Origin: Gnetum montanum
Lineage: Eukaryota > Streptophyta > Gnetopsida > Gnetales > Gnetaceae
DNA length: 64,000 bases
Reading direction: 5' to 3'
NCBI GenBank assembly: GCA_015680685.1
Contig: MNCI01009412.1
Location: forward strand, 592,588-656,587
Positions 44,906 to 57,620 of the stretch are shown piece by piece. Under the pieces are notes generated by a model, which saw only the letters and a list, made by a program, of their open reading frames with translations, was not told the DNA's origin and made no database searches. The stretch's first letter is position 1. Each line of letters opens with the position of its first letter. The translations under genes were made by a program, and so were the position numbers.

Positions 44906-45549
44906 TCATTCCTAGTGACTTGGAGGTAGATTAAGGGACTTCCAGGGCCAAAGAGTTTCTTGCAAAGGTGACCCACCTTTATCCAGTTGGTAACGGTATG
45001 TGTTAACATAATCATGTGCGTTGGGCTCTATTGTTGGTTTGAACGGAGCTCTGAAGTCTTATTTGTTAGAGGAGTGTGCACAAACTCAATTGCTTGTGGT
45101 TGTGAGAGTTTGTTTGGGATTTTGGTTCTGAAGAAAGGTCTTCTCTTTGTGCAATTGTTAGAACCAGTAGCAGGTTGAAGGTTTACAGCTCTTGTAGCAT
45201 TACATTATTGCGGTTGAGTGGGGAGTTCCCCTTGCATCGTTGGAGTAGGTGGTAGTGGAACTATCGACATAAGAGTGGCAGATGGATTCAGAGGATGGTA
45301 TGTATGTGGTGTGTCTCTCATAGGAGAAGGAGTATAAAATACTCCTGAACCTGGAAGTGACATTGTAGAGTTGCGTGACCCATAGAGTCACTTGGAGAAA
45401 CCGACTACTGCACGTAATAGCCATATGAGTCTAGTTGTTGGTAAGGGTATTGTTGTCTTGGCAATGGAATCCCCCATGACTGTGGGTATTGCCACTACTG
45501 GTGTTGCCCGATAGGTTGTGGCGGAGTTCCACTTGGATAGTATGTTAAT

Positions 45550-47620
45550 AGTTGGTGGAACTGTCTTGGGTTACCTTAGGGATAAGGTAACCTTCGGGGT
45601 GCTTGCCATTTGTTAAGTCTTGGGTTGAGTACATACACCCCAGACTCTTGTAGATGTGAGATTATTGGGCAACATCCCTTAGGATGGTCATATTGGCATA
45701 TCTCACATCCACCATCACTGTCTATATCCAAATCCACAACCCCATTAGTATTAGTCATCTTTCCCTTACCCTTGTTACGTGCATGGTCTGAATCTCTCCT
45801 CTTTTTCTTATCATGGTCACTACTTTGTTCCTTAGACTCCTCTACAACTTCTAGGACTGTTTCGAATCTACTGTCTAAGGAGTTCCACATTTGATCTACC
45901 TTAGTTGACACTTTGGTTGTTAACTTTTGAAGTGGCAAGGTTTTTCTATTCACAAACTCCTCAAGTGATGACTCATCCTCTTCCTCACAGAATCTTACTC
46001 CCTTCTTCCAGAGGGAAGGATCGTGGTTATACTCTTACGTGCTTTCTCTTTTCCATAGCTCTCCTTCTTCTTTAGCTACTTGATCCAAAAATTTGTGAAC
46101 TTCATGGGACCTAAGTTCTAATAATCTCCCTTAGGCATATGTCCCAAGGGTTCTCCTAGTTTCGTGTCTTAGCACATCTACAAGGTGGCGGAGTTGATCC
46201 CGTTGTGCGTAGCCATGGCCTGGGCAATGATGTAGCAATGCATAATATCAGCCCATGGTAGCATCCAGGGTTTGTGAGTACCCTACTTCCATCCTTGGAT
46301 CTGCTTATGCAATTTGGACACTCTAGAGTACATTTGATATTTATCATTGAACAATTATAGCATTGTATTCCATCGTCTTATAGATTATGGTTCTAAGGAC
46401 CGATACCAACTTTCCACTTCTTTTATGAGTGTCCTAGGAAATAAATTTAACTTCTACCACTCATTTTTGATATCTTTCAAGGCATAGGAATCATGAAATG
46501 CCTATAAGTGATTTTGCAGATCAGCGTTGTATCCCCCCTCAAATCGGGGGATATTATTCATGTCTAGTCTTTTGATTTAGCTATCTATCTTATGCCTTGT
46601 AGGTATCCTCACAGCCTCTATAATATCTAACATACTCTAGGTTGCTAGTAGTCATTCATCATTGTCATCTCTTTCATGGCATCTATGCTACCTACGTGGT
46701 TCCCTACTTTCCCTTCTATCCCTTGACTCTCTAGAATGCCCTCGTCCTCGCTCTCAACTTTCTCATCGAGTGTTCCCATTATGCTCATCCTTATCCTCAT
46801 AGTTTTGTTCCTTGTGCCTACATCCTGATGTGGAAGGAGAGGGTGAATGATGTGATGAATGTGAATAAGAAGGGGAAACATCACCATGATGATGTTTCTT
46901 ACCTTCTCTCTGGTGGTTATGGCCCTGATGGTGATGATGATCTGAATGCCTGCCCTTATCATGTGTTTGTGTTCCCTCAATGAACACTTGGTGTTCATGG
47001 GGATCAAAACTAGGGCTATGAATTGTGGAGTGTAAGTTCTGATACCCCACCTCCTTACCATTGTTAGGAGGAGGAACATCATTCAATAGAGAACCTATTA
47101 TAACTGGTTCACCATCTCCAATTTCGCTTTGGATGTGCAGGACCCCTTTTCCCTTCAATGAGGTATGGTAGCTCTCTTGCCATGAGTCCCTTAAACATTG
47201 TGCAATGGTAGGATGGTAATCCCTTGTGTCATAATTACATGCAATGTATTCAGCGTATATCTATGTCATGCCTATCTGTGGAAGAGCATGAAGGAGCATG
47301 TTGGGGACTACACGATCCAAGGGTAACACTATGTTACCTTGCAAATCTTGCCAACATAGATGTTCATCCTAATGGAGGATAAAAGTAAAATTGAGTATAT
47401 ACTCATCAGGATGAATATATACCACCCAATACTCTTGAGGAACTGGCAGATTTTGGTTATGTGTGTTAGCCTGCCAACAGTCTCTTGTGTGATTGCTAGG
47501 TGGTGAAGTGCTTTTATGAGAAGAAGAAGACATTGTTTATCTTGTTGGTGTGCTATTGACCATTGTTTAAATTTTCTTTTGATTAACCCTAAGGGTTTGT
47601 TTAAGCTTCCCAACTATGTG
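45550..47620 (-). pseudogene. A2 gag pseudogene
   Basis: On minus, from the primer-binding site side: an N-terminal segment with YWVVYIHPDEYILNF-like sequence (about 47420). Then a histidine- and charge-rich segment, open for 131 codons (47158-46763), with GRHSDHHHHQGHNHQREGKK and SYSHSSHHSPSPSTSG, followed by Arg/Glu/Ser-rich sequence (RESRDRRESREPRR) to about 46690. The capsid core is at 46300-46000 (LDATMGxYYALLHHCPGHGY). A frame of 125 codons at 45953-45576 contains VDQMWNSLDSRFETVLEVVE and a zinc knuckle, CEICQYDHPKGCC (C-x2-C-x3-H-x3-C). The linker to protease is 45550-44910. Confidence 0.8.
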
Positions 47621-47660
47621 GATGATTTCCTATGTTCTACTTAGCGTCCAAACAACTTAG

Positions 47661-47678
47661 TCCTTGGAAATGGAACCA
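47661..47678 (-). other. Primer-binding site of A2
   Basis: On minus, TGGTTCCATTTCCAAGGA follows the 5' LTR by one base, as in A1. Confidence 0.65.
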
Positions 47679-47679
47679 A

Positions 47680-48496
47680 TGATGAGTGGCAAGGTACCCC
47701 TACAATCAACCATACAAATACGAGCATCACACGTGCGATCCAGTCAAATTTCATAGACTAAGTGCCTACATGCCTTATGGAACACCTAAGGTTAATCAAT
47801 CATTGTCTTCCCAAGCTCACTTGTATTTGTCATGGTTGTATGATTAAGTGAACTTGAGGTACATGATTTTTATATCTTTTATGTTTTATCGCCTATGCTA
47901 AGAGAGGAAATGGTTGAAGAGACTACATAACTAACTTTAACTAGCTAAGACTTAATTATCCTAGCATTAGTATCCATTCCCACTTGCCATTTCACACCCT
48001 GAACCAATGCAATGCTACTGGGTTACCAAATGCTATTCGTTACTGGGATTACCAAGCGTAACGCACGTGCTCGAAGCGGTCATACTGAAAGCACTTAACT
48101 ATGAGAGTTGAGGGTTGAGAGAGATTAAGTCCTAAGAAAGCATTTAACATTCAACAGTAATTAAATCCTCATTAGCTTAGTCCATGCACTACAAGGTTTA
48201 TCCAAAAGTTCATCTTTATTTCTGTACACAAACTTGTGCTCAGGTACAATATTTGCTCAAATAAAGATCCATTCACTTAGGGCCTCCTACTGCGAGCACA
48301 TGGAAATTATTCTAACTCTGGAATGGAAAAAATGCAAGAGTTTGGCTACAGTCTAGATCTAGATTGTGAAACAAGGGTAAGCTGCCTCTTATTTATAGAA
48401 ATGACAATGGACTACGATATCGCGGGAAAGATGCGATATTGTGTACAATACATTGCGTACATGATATCACGGCCCATGCGATATCACATCCCATCA
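47680..48496 (-). repeat. 5' LTR of A2
   Basis: Partner of 41457-42287. On minus it starts TGATGGGATG at 48496 and ends CCACTCATCA at 47680. TATA box at 48397-48390. Confidence 0.9.
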
Positions 48497-48501
48497 ATTG
48501 C

Positions 48502-49140
48502 CATAAAATAAAAATTGGTAAAAAATTTAATATCTTTAAGAAAGAAAGCACAATTTATTCTTTGCTTTCTTTGAAATGAATGCTAAAAATATTTTGAATC
48601 TTTCTTTATCATTTCTAATAAACCATTTTTTCTTTGTTTGCCAGATTCCCTCTTCTTAGTTTGAATCAAATTTTTATATGACTTGATATTATTTGATGGC
48701 TTCCAAGTTTTTAATAAAATTCTAGTTATCTTGCATTCTTCATCAAACCATTATTAACTATTTATATTTTTCCCTATGAAAATATTTAGGGTAGCTGTAA
48801 TTAGAGTTTTTGGAAGACTCATACTTAGATCCTAAATCTTCTAAATTTCATTTTTAAAATCTTCCATTTTCATAGTTATTTTGAAGTGTGTTAACTTCAT
48901 GGAATATCTAATATGTTGTGTATCTATTAATAACATAAAGTATAAAGGATGATGATAAGGTTCAATTATCTCTTCACCTACTTCAAAATAGTTGAAGTAC
49001 CTGAAGAAATTATTAATAATAAAGTTATCTTATTGTCTTACAGAATTGAAGCCACAAGATTTTGAATATTTATTAATTTCATTCAAAAGTAATAGATTGA
49101 GTCCTTATTTTTAATATAATAAATATTTTTTCCTTGTAAT
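48502..49140 (-). pseudogene. LINE pseudogene, upstream part
   Basis: On minus: INKYSKSCGFNSV (about 49080), NYFEVGEEIIEPYHHPLYFM (about 48990-48930), then LPKTLITATLNIFIGKNINS followed by WFDEECKITRILLKTWK and YKNLIQTKKREFANKEK (about 48820-48620). The W(F/W)xEEC....L...K...Y....Q.KKREY pattern is the linker between endonuclease and RT of plant LINEs. It joins 41456 across A2 and its target duplication. Confidence 0.65.
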
Positions 49141-51660
49141 TAAATTTCTTATTAATGAGTGATAGAGAATTTCAATACTTAACCATACAAGTCATAAGTA
49201 TTCACGCATGACTAGATCATAAGCTATGGATAGAAAATATAAGTGAAAAAATGGATAGAGTTAGTAAGGTGCAAATGTATGGTTTAAATCTTAGTGAGGT
49301 ATATGATAAAATGATATTATTAACTCTTCAATATGCTAAGGATAAACATAGTAAAAATAAAATGTCTATCGGTGATACAATAGAAAGACTAAATGATTTC
49401 TTAATATTATTTGTTATGACTTTTGCTGCTCCAGTTACATTTTGGTATTACATTACCACTACAATGGCTCCTTTTCCAGTTTCCAACATTACTTGAAATG
49501 ATGAAATTTCTTGTACAAAATTATCATCCTCTCTTTCTTACAAAGATATTTGATCATTGGTAGGTTTTGTGGATACTATAGGTCTATTTGGATTAGTCCT
49601 TATTCTATACATACTTGAAAATTCCCTATTGTCCCATCTAATTATTTTTGCTATCTATTGTAGGTGACTCATAAAAGGTCTATAATCTTGTTGTCCTAGT
49701 GGAGCACTATGTCTTGTTTGTTCTACAATTGGAATTAACCCATTGGGTTCTACCTATTTTATGTCTCTAACTAGACTATTGGTCATTGGTGTTGATGCTA
49801 CTACAACCTCAGTGCATGCTAATTTCTCCACTTGATCTTTCTTGGATGGCATTGGCTTGCAGATTTCTATGTATGAAGCATTTTTGGCTTTTGGAAGAAC
49901 ATTATTAGTATAGTCCAAAATTTTAGCTTGTCTATACAAATTTTTGATAAGAAAAGGAAATGTAATAGTGGGTTTCCCAATCTTCTTCTCTTCAAAACAT
50001 TTGGATTTCTAAAAATAATAGGTGAACAATGTTTGCTTGGAATTTCACATTAAGATAGCACTTCCTCAAGTAGCATATGTGGACATTCTATTAATTTTTT
50101 TGGTTGAAAAGATATGGTATGTCCCAATTTTGAAGTAGATATTCTTTGTAAAAGATAATGTGTTATATTCTTTCTATGTACTTCCATATGCCCTTTGCAA
50201 CCATAAATTCCTTATTTTGGTATTAGACCTTGTGGATATTTGAGCAACATTGGTTCCAAAATTTGGTATATTTAGTGCCTTTGCAAATACTTCTACTAAA
50301 TATGGCACTATCACTTCCTCAATCTTTGCCTTGGCATCATCTTGATTTTTTTGCAATAATTAGTGGACTTTCCTCAAATACCATTTATCATTACTTAAGA
50401 TGATTGACTAGAGTGGTGATGACTAAAGTTGTTAGTGAACCTATAGAGGTGCAAGATCCATCAATGACCCAAGATTGAGTTCCACTATCATAGTGGATAT
50501 GATATACTTTTCTTGGATGGCTGTAAATACTCATTGGAGAGTGTGAGACATTGTCCTTGTTTTGGAGGTTGCTGTGCATCAACTTCTACCTAAATAGATT
50601 GTATTGTTGTAGGTATAGATTGATAGATTGAATATGATTACAAGATGATTTTTATCTATTACTCATCCTCTTCCTCATCCTATGGGCCTCTTTCTTCTTG
50701 TTTGTTATGGTTCTCTAGCTTCGGGTCTTTTTGGCATCATTTGCAATCATAAGAAAATTTAATATTATCCAAAAACTCTACAAAAAATTCCTAACAATTC
50801 GTAATCCTTCATTAGTTTTTGGTTTCAATCAAAGATATTGGATATAATTAATTTTATTTTTAAATTTAATTACAAAGTTAACAAAAATTTTAATTTAGAA
50901 AAAAATCCTAATTAAAAAATTTATCAATTGACTAAAAATAATTTTAACTTGATGATTTGTCACTATGTTTGATTTATTACTTAAAATGTACTCGAATGGT
51001 GAATTGGAAAGGACATTAAGTTTATTAGCTTTTATTAGATCAAAATGCTATGATCTCTTATTATTCTTACCCTTAATTATTCTTATAGGATTTAGACAAA
51101 TTTGGCACAATTCATAGAAATTACATGCTTTCTTCTTCCCCATGATTAAGATGGTCACTCCATGAACAAAGGGGAATTAGGAATGACTCAAATTGGACAT
51201 GTGGTAAGGAAGATATTTGAATGTTGTCAAATAGAAAAACAACATGAACTCCCCTTGCATGAAATGATGGAATAAAAAATTTTCCTAATAGTCCATGTGT
51301 ATATACAGATTTTTGTTGGACCAATATCATTGATGCAATATCGCAAGGCCTCATATATTGTATTTATGATATCATCATTTAAATTTTTAAACCTTTTGTA
51401 AAATTTCATAAAAACAATTGATGGAATGGATGGTCTAAAAGGTGTAACGATGATCCAAAGAGTTATTGATTATAAATTATGCTTAGAATATGAGAATTTT
51501 ATGTCAAAAGTATATTAAAGAAGGATTTTGGACAATGTAGGTTAGCTAAGTTTAGAAGATGATTTGATCAAAAGTGTTGAACTTATGAGTAAGTATGACT
51601 ATGTACAAAGATAATAATTATTACTAAAGTATTCAAAAGGTATAAGATGATGTGGAATTG
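49141..51660. other. Unassigned; weak minus-strand coding-like stretch
   Basis: No recognised gene. On minus, short open pieces follow each other (50582-50391 with HYDSGTQSWVIDGSCTSIGS; 50356-50174 with DDAKAKIEEVIVPYLVEVFA; 49939-49754 with NVLPKAKNASYIEICKPMPS). They look like fragments of one decayed protein, perhaps a retroelement gag, but I cannot name it. A plus frame at 49251-49496 is equally anonymous. Confidence 0.3.
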
Positions 51661-52940
51661 ATCATCAAGTATTAAGCATAAGAGTTATATAAGTGGATCC
51701 TTTCCAAAGTAGGCTCCTACCCTCAATGCCCTTGTATAACCACATCTACAAGTGTTTATGGGTACTCAAGGAGTTGAATGTAAATCATACCTATCTTTCA
51801 AAATACACAAGCTATTATAGTCCCATTAAGAAAATAATACTATATTATAAAAATTCATCAATTTATAATTATATATAATAGTGAGGTGAAATGGTAGTAG
51901 TAAGGATTACAGAAATGGGACATGAGGTGTCTTGCCATAAGAATAATGAATTCTATGTAATGCATGGTTAAAATGATCATTAGCCTATTTGTTCAATATC
52001 TAAGCCAAGTCTATATCACTTACTAGCAACATTGTATTGTATCATCCCAAAATTGATAACCATAAGACTATCATAGTTGCAAGAAATATCATTACTTGAT
52101 AATGAAATTTAAGGAAGCAATTTATGAACTACATAGTTTATTTTAAAGAGAACATGGTCATTTTACAGAGGAGTGCTTTCATGCATGGGTAACATGTCTT
52201 TCCAATGGAATCCCCAGAAATTTTTATTATGTTATTACTATGTCAACATTACTGGAGGACCACCTTCAAGCATGGGTAACGTCTTTTCAGTGATATGACA
52301 AGGTAGCATCTATTTCAGAACACACTTTTTTTTTTCTTGAACTCTAGTGAATAATATAACTCAACAATGTAATAACACTACTACTAGTAGCTTTAGAAAA
52401 TTCACAAATCCCCTTGATGTGATACCCTTTTTATTTCCTCTTAGTTCTTCACCTTTTCATCTAGGCATGATGACCATAAGTTTATTTTAGTTTTATTGTG
52501 AAACGAATATCATTATGTCTATGGTAAGAAACTCTTATTATTAGAAATGAGTGGATGGATGATATGGTCTCACTATACATATAATCAATCCTTTAATGAT
52601 TTGATAACATAGAGTGAAATTCTTATTATTTCAACTACATATGCTTATTCCTTTACATTGTATTAGAAAGATTAATAAAAATATGTACATGAGAAATGGT
52701 AAAACTACAAAAAGAATGAAAAAAATATGCAAAGAACTTACAAGATGTTAAAGAATGAAGAAATGATAAGAAATGTGAAAACTATGAAAGAATAGAAAAG
52801 ATAATTAGGAATGTAAAAAAATGCAAGAAAAATATGAAAAAAGTTATTTAATGCCTAAGTACAAAAGATGACATCCCTACAACTACAATCTAAAGTAGAA
52901 ATTCAAAAAATTAAACAAGAAGATTGTGGTTAAGAATACA
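51661..52940 (-). other. Tail of Athila-like copy F
   Basis: Matches the A2 and A1 tails: AAAGTAGGCTCCTACCCTCA (51703 on plus) corresponds to the A2 phrase at 43053, and the T-rich minus section (52900-52650) corresponds to A1 15940-16130. The distance from integrase end to this phrase is about 1.2 kb in both F and A1. No LTR of F was found. Confidence 0.5.
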
Positions 52941-52949
52941 TGGTAGATT

Positions 52950-53345
52950 CTCTTGAGGAAGGAAAGTCATAAAATGGTTTGACTAGTTGAATGTTGATAA
53001 GGATTAATTTCTATGGATTGGTTGGGTGATAAATTTTCATGGTGCCTAATTGATTTGTAGCATTAACAATATAGGGTCCTTTCCATAAAGTTTGAAACTT
53101 TCTCCTTTGGGTGACATGATTCGGGTTATAGTAAAGTACTCTATCTCTAGGCCTAATAGAAACTTGTCTAGTCCTAGCATCATGTTAACATTTGAAATAC
53201 TAATAAATTTCATTGCTTATTTGAGCTACTAATCTTTTTTATCTAATAGATTAAGATTCATTAATCATTCTTTCTAGGCTAAGCCTAAGTCTAGGTGAAA
53301 TACCACCAAGAAAGTTCATGTTACCAATTGTAACCTTTATTTTCC
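52950..53345 (-). pseudogene. Integrase C-terminal fragment (copy F)
   Basis: On minus: NMNFLGGISPRLRLSLERMI (about 53325), LVAQISNEIYQYFK with one stop, RPRDRVLYYNPNHVTQRRKF (about 53150-53090), QTLWKGPYIVNATNQLG and MKIYHPTNP. It matches VLYWNPTHIPE and FQTLWK of A1 and the general gypsy pattern GDRVLYxN....PGKF...W.GPY.V. Upstream domains are cut off by the LTR of element D that starts near 53403; downstream is the F tail. Confidence 0.75.
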
Positions 53346-53402
53346 AAATCAAGGAAAAATTTTATTATAAATGTAAGATTTGAAGTCCATAAGCTACAAT
53401 CT

Positions 53403-54735
53403 TGTATACTTTGGCTTCTGGGGGGATGAAAAATACCTCAGAAGTTGCTATTGCCTCACTTCCCAAGTGAAAAAAGGTACCTAGTCTATATTTGGGCTTG
53501 GGAAGGCTGAAAATGCCTTAGGGATTGCAAAATTTTGCTTTTTCATGGGTTTTTATATGGGTATAGCCTCAACTATACTAGAACCATCTACCCCCAATGT
53601 AGATGGTGTTGGTTTTTCATTTTTGTTTCCAACCCAATGTAGTCACCAACAAAACATAGTGTAGATGCAGTGTTGGAATTGTCAAGATTTTTCATTATCT
53701 ATTTTCCCAATAGTGTCTAGTGTGGTCATCCCATGTCTTCATAAGTTGCAACATGGCCAACGTAGACATTAGCAATTCTATGAATTCCAATAGTTCAAGT
53801 AGTTCCATTAGTTCAAGTAGTTTCTAGCAACTTCAGCATATTCCACCAAGGATAGTGTAATTGGGATGGTATTAGTGTAGTTACAAAAGTACGTTTACTA
53901 TTTATGGTAAATGGATGGGTTTTGATGTTTATGGTATATTCCAAACTTATCATAAATTTCACCTACATTGAGAATTGTAACTATTACTATCTATAGATAG
54001 ACATCAATCTATCAGTAATTATGGTAGTGATGTGTAGGCCCCAAAACAACAATTCCACAACCTATATAAACTCAACATAAATGCCTTATTCTAGTTACAA
54101 CTCCTTTTGAGTAGTAGCACTTGAAAGCATTTTGCAACCAAGAGAGCCTTTTACAACCTGCCAACATCTTTGAGTAAAATTATTATCTACACTAGGCATT
54201 CAGGACTCCCATGTGATACCATTGCACCAAAGGTGAAATACCATTTGTGGTCTTGCTTGCTAATTTTGGTGAAAAGTAGTGGGGAGTTGCTAGAAATAGT
54301 ATTTGGAAATAATCTTGATCATGGAGTCTGATGTGGAACATAGCTTGCCAACTCTAATGAACTTCAAGCTCCTTCTTAGTAAACTTCTTGTACACCTAGC
54401 ATGAAATCTATACTTTTTGAACATGCTACTTTATTTTCCATTTCAATAAAGTCATAGTTCATTATTGAGAAGATCTAAGTTCACATTTTCATTTCTATCT
54501 ATGTTTTCATTCTAGATCTACAATTCCATTTCTATTTATGATCTCCTTTTTTGTTTACATTTACATTTTCATTTATGTTTCCATTGACACTTTTGTAAGT
54601 CCTTGGGTAATTGGCCATACCCTCCAAGGTTCCTTGAATCTTGTTTTTTGGAGGTCCTTGAGATTCAAGGCTAAAACTATTCTAGTGCCTAGGATGTTTT
54701 GGTTTTCATTCTAACAACTGATTTTTCTAGGTCTA
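53403..54735 (+). mobile_element. 5' LTR of element D
   Basis: Aligns with the LTR at 62250-63703 and with the split LTR of C. The left border is uncertain: it could be TGTATACTTTGGCTTCTGGG at 53403 or TGAAAAATACCTC at 53427. It ends at GTCTA before the spacer ATAGTTTTCT and a primer-binding site. TATA box TATATAAA at 54063-54070. Confidence 0.7.
54063..54070 (+). promoter_or_regulatory. TATA box in the D 5' LTR
   Basis: TATATAAA preceded by CACAACC. The right LTR has ACCTATATAAT at about 62916-62926. Confidence 0.5.
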
Positions 54736-54744
54736 ATAGTTTTC

Positions 54745-54763
54745 TAGCACTAGAAGAAGGGCC
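54745..54763 (+). other. Primer-binding site of D
   Basis: TAGCACTAGAAGAAGGGCC, a decayed form of the site at 63714 (TGGTGTTAGAAGGAGGGCC). Confidence 0.65.
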
Positions 54764-54956
54764 TCTATCCAAATTCTTAGCCAAAAACCTTTTTCCAATT
54801 TTCTAACCTAATAACATAATCTATCTGAACCAATGTTTTCTTCCCAAATACTTGCCCAAAGGTCCCAGTGTAGTTGTGGTAAGTGATGTTGGTGTTTCCA
54901 CTATATTTTCACATCAATTGCTAGATTCATTGGAACTAATGTAGTCTGCTTTTAAA

Positions 54957-55035
54957 ATCCATTTCCATTCTAGAAATTCATTTCCTTCTAGGAATCCATT
55001 TTCATTCTGGAAGCTCATTTCCATTTTGGAAACTA
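54957..55035 (+). repeat. 24-base minisatellite in the D leader
   Basis: Three to four units of the type AATCCATTTCCATTCTAGAA plus ATTC lie between the primer-binding site and gag. Confidence 0.75.
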
Positions 55036-55479
55036 GTTTCTGTGTGAAAATCCATTTCTATTTAAAATCCAATGTTGTTCACCAAGGAAAAACCACTTTT
55101 CCAATCTTACCACTTAGTGTAGTTGGTATGGAAGTGCCCTATCTATTGCACAATACACAACGATCTAGTGCATATTATTTAATAGTGGCAATTTTTCCGT
55201 TGCCTTTCCATTTATAGCCAACTATGTTAGTGGATAATCCCATTGACTACATTTTTTAATAAAATTAGTAAAAAATTCTATAACCACCTCTTTGACAACA
55301 TTGTTCAACCAATCCATCATTTTTCCATTTAACTTCACCAACAATGGATCTGGTTAGTAGGCCATAAGAGTCTATGATCCTAAAGATCCCATGGTAGCTA
55401 AATGTAGGTAATCATTAAGCCTTAGGAGGAAAATCCTAGACTTTTCAATCATAAACGAAGATCACTATAACTTTGTTTG

Positions 55480-57620
55480 TGTTGAAATTCAAGTTGGCTT
55501 GTTGATTCCAAGAATGGAAGTAGAAGTCAAATAGAAATATGAAGATATCCATCATGATGGGAGACAATACATACCTTCCCCATATGATAAAATACCCCTA
55601 ATGGAAACCTATGCTACAATCCTATCTTAACTAATTAAGATTGATGAAGAGGATGGGAAGGCCATCTTGAATGAGCAATGAGAAGAAGATGAGTTTGGAG
55701 CTAAGTTTGAACATGGGAATCTAAAGGGGGGCCTTTTCCAATAATCAACCCTCAAAGCCACACTGCATACCTCAACCCCTATCACCTCTTCCATGGGATA
55801 GATCCCTTACATCTCAATCGCTTCATATCCAACCATGTTTGGGTCAATGCTAGTTATCATAATGTAACAAACACAATCAATACCTCAGTCAACCACCTTT
55901 CACTTTTCCATCCCTTTTTCCACTTGATCACATTCTATGAGGGCGTCATCAAGGGTTGTGACCACTACTAACCACTTGTCCACCTAGATGGGGCTCACTG
56001 TGAGATCTTCAATGATCCAAGGGTTGCATACCCCTTTCATACCCTTTTCTCCCTAGGTATCAGTGTAAACCTTTTTTTTCTTTGTTAAGCCTACCCATGA
56101 CTATGATGAACCAAACTCTCCCCTTAATACCACAATTGATTATAAGGCCACAAGTCTTCCAACTTACACTTTAACCTTTAATGCATACCCCACAATGCAT
56201 AGGAGCACACCAAGGTTTGGATTAGGCTTTCCAAATGATCTAGGATGTAACTAAAGCATTAAAAAGGCTCACATTTTTTACATCCAAAATTGGAAATATT
56301 ATGGACTTCTATTAAGATGATTCCATTAGTCCTATGGTCCCACCAATAATCCTTTTCCATAGTGTCCCCATACCATAATTCACCAAGGATAATGGTGATG
56401 TTAATTCCAACATCCATCTTATAATCTTGCACTCTAAGTGCTTATTAGTATAAGCTTGGCCACAAATAATAATTAGAATTTTCCCTATGTCCCTTATGTG
56501 AAAAGATCTTGATTGGTACCATATCTTCCTAAGAAGATCCATATCCTCCTTAGAAGAATTTATTTTTCAATTCATTAACTATTTCAAGTACAACTTGAAA
56601 CCTAATACAATCCTTGACCAACTAATGAAGGTCAAGGAAGGATCCTTTGAACTGGTGCAAAATTTCATCCAATGATGGAATGCTTTGCTAAACGAAATTC
56701 TAGAGCCAGTAATAGAAATCCACCTTTTAGCTATCTTCAAAGGCATGGTTAACAACTTATTAAGTTGAAATTGTACTACCTTGAAATAAAAAATAGAGAG
56801 GATGCAATAGAATCCATCCATGACCCTACCAACATGGCGTACAAGAACCAACATACATGAAAGGACATGAAGAGGGAAAGATAAAATAACATAGCAATAG
56901 CCACTATGGCAAAGGAAAATAAATCAATCATCCAAGGGCTAAGAATAAACCAACCTAAGGCCCCTACTAATAACACTAACATACCTTTAACATTTGGGGC
57001 CTCTACATCAACTACTTCAAGGCCTAACTTTGAATGAAAAGACTAGTTAAAGTACACAAGGCTACTCTTAAAAGCATCAAAACTATTAGACCAACTATTA
57101 AAGAGTGGGAGGATACAATATAAGAAAGTAACAAAAAATTCCCAAAAGAGGCATGAGAGGCTAGGTGAGATAGCCAAAGACCCTACTTAAGCAACCAAAG
57201 ATGACCCTCTAGTGCCTAAGTATTTTAAGCTTGATCATTTTTTTTACTATCATCAATTGCTAGGTCATGACACTAACTTTTTCCATGTGCTAAAAGATAA
57301 CTTGCAAAAGATGATAGATAAGGGTAAATTAGTGCCTGATGCATCCAACCCAGTTAGGCCTCAAAACCAATCAATGCATGTATATAAATATCCATTGAAC
57401 ACTAACAAAAACTTGTATACCATAGTGACATTCAATGCTAAACATGACACAAGGCCTACGAGGGTACCTCCGCACAATGAAAGGAGCTCTTCAACTTCCA
57501 CTGGTTCAAGGACCTCCTTTGTTGTAAGGATCCCGTTACCAACAATCACTAGAGATCCTTTTGTTATCATAGTGCCTCACCATCCCATTACAATTGAATC
57601 CACCCATGCAAGAAAATAAT
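55480..57620 (+). pseudogene. Element D gag pseudogene (Tat-like)
   Basis: Related to gag of B. The N-terminal part reads YEDIHHDGRQYIPSPYDKIP (about 55530-55590), where B has YEIIYKGGHDFIPTTYDVIP. Capsid remnants: FKYNLKPNTILDQLMKVKEG (about 56584) and VIEIHLLAIFKGMVN (about 56708). The Cys/His segment is degenerate: FFYYHQLLGHDTNFFHVLKD (57238-57297). It lies in a 135-codon frame (57212-57619), which continues DKGKLVPDASNPVRPQNQSM and ends with two PFVIxVP-type units. Many stops earlier. Dead. Confidence 0.75.

Larger units (their letters stand above)
41457..48496 (-). mobile_element. Athila-like element A2, RT and integrase missing
   Basis: Same family as A1, in reverse orientation. LTRs of 831 (41457-42287) and 817 (47680-48496) bases are flanked by ATTAC (41452-41456) and ATTGC (48497-48501), a target duplication with one transition. 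Primer-binding site, gag and protease are present. After the protease region (about 44212) the sequence goes directly to the family tail, which in A1 begins only after integrase (about 15905). About 2.9 kb of RT, RNase H and integrase is absent. The protease keeps DSG. It is inserted in the LINE. Confidence 0.9.

Noticed and set aside
46645-47082. 145-codon minus frame
   Set aside because: It overlaps the A2 gag charged segment in another frame; the gag frame is supported by A1.
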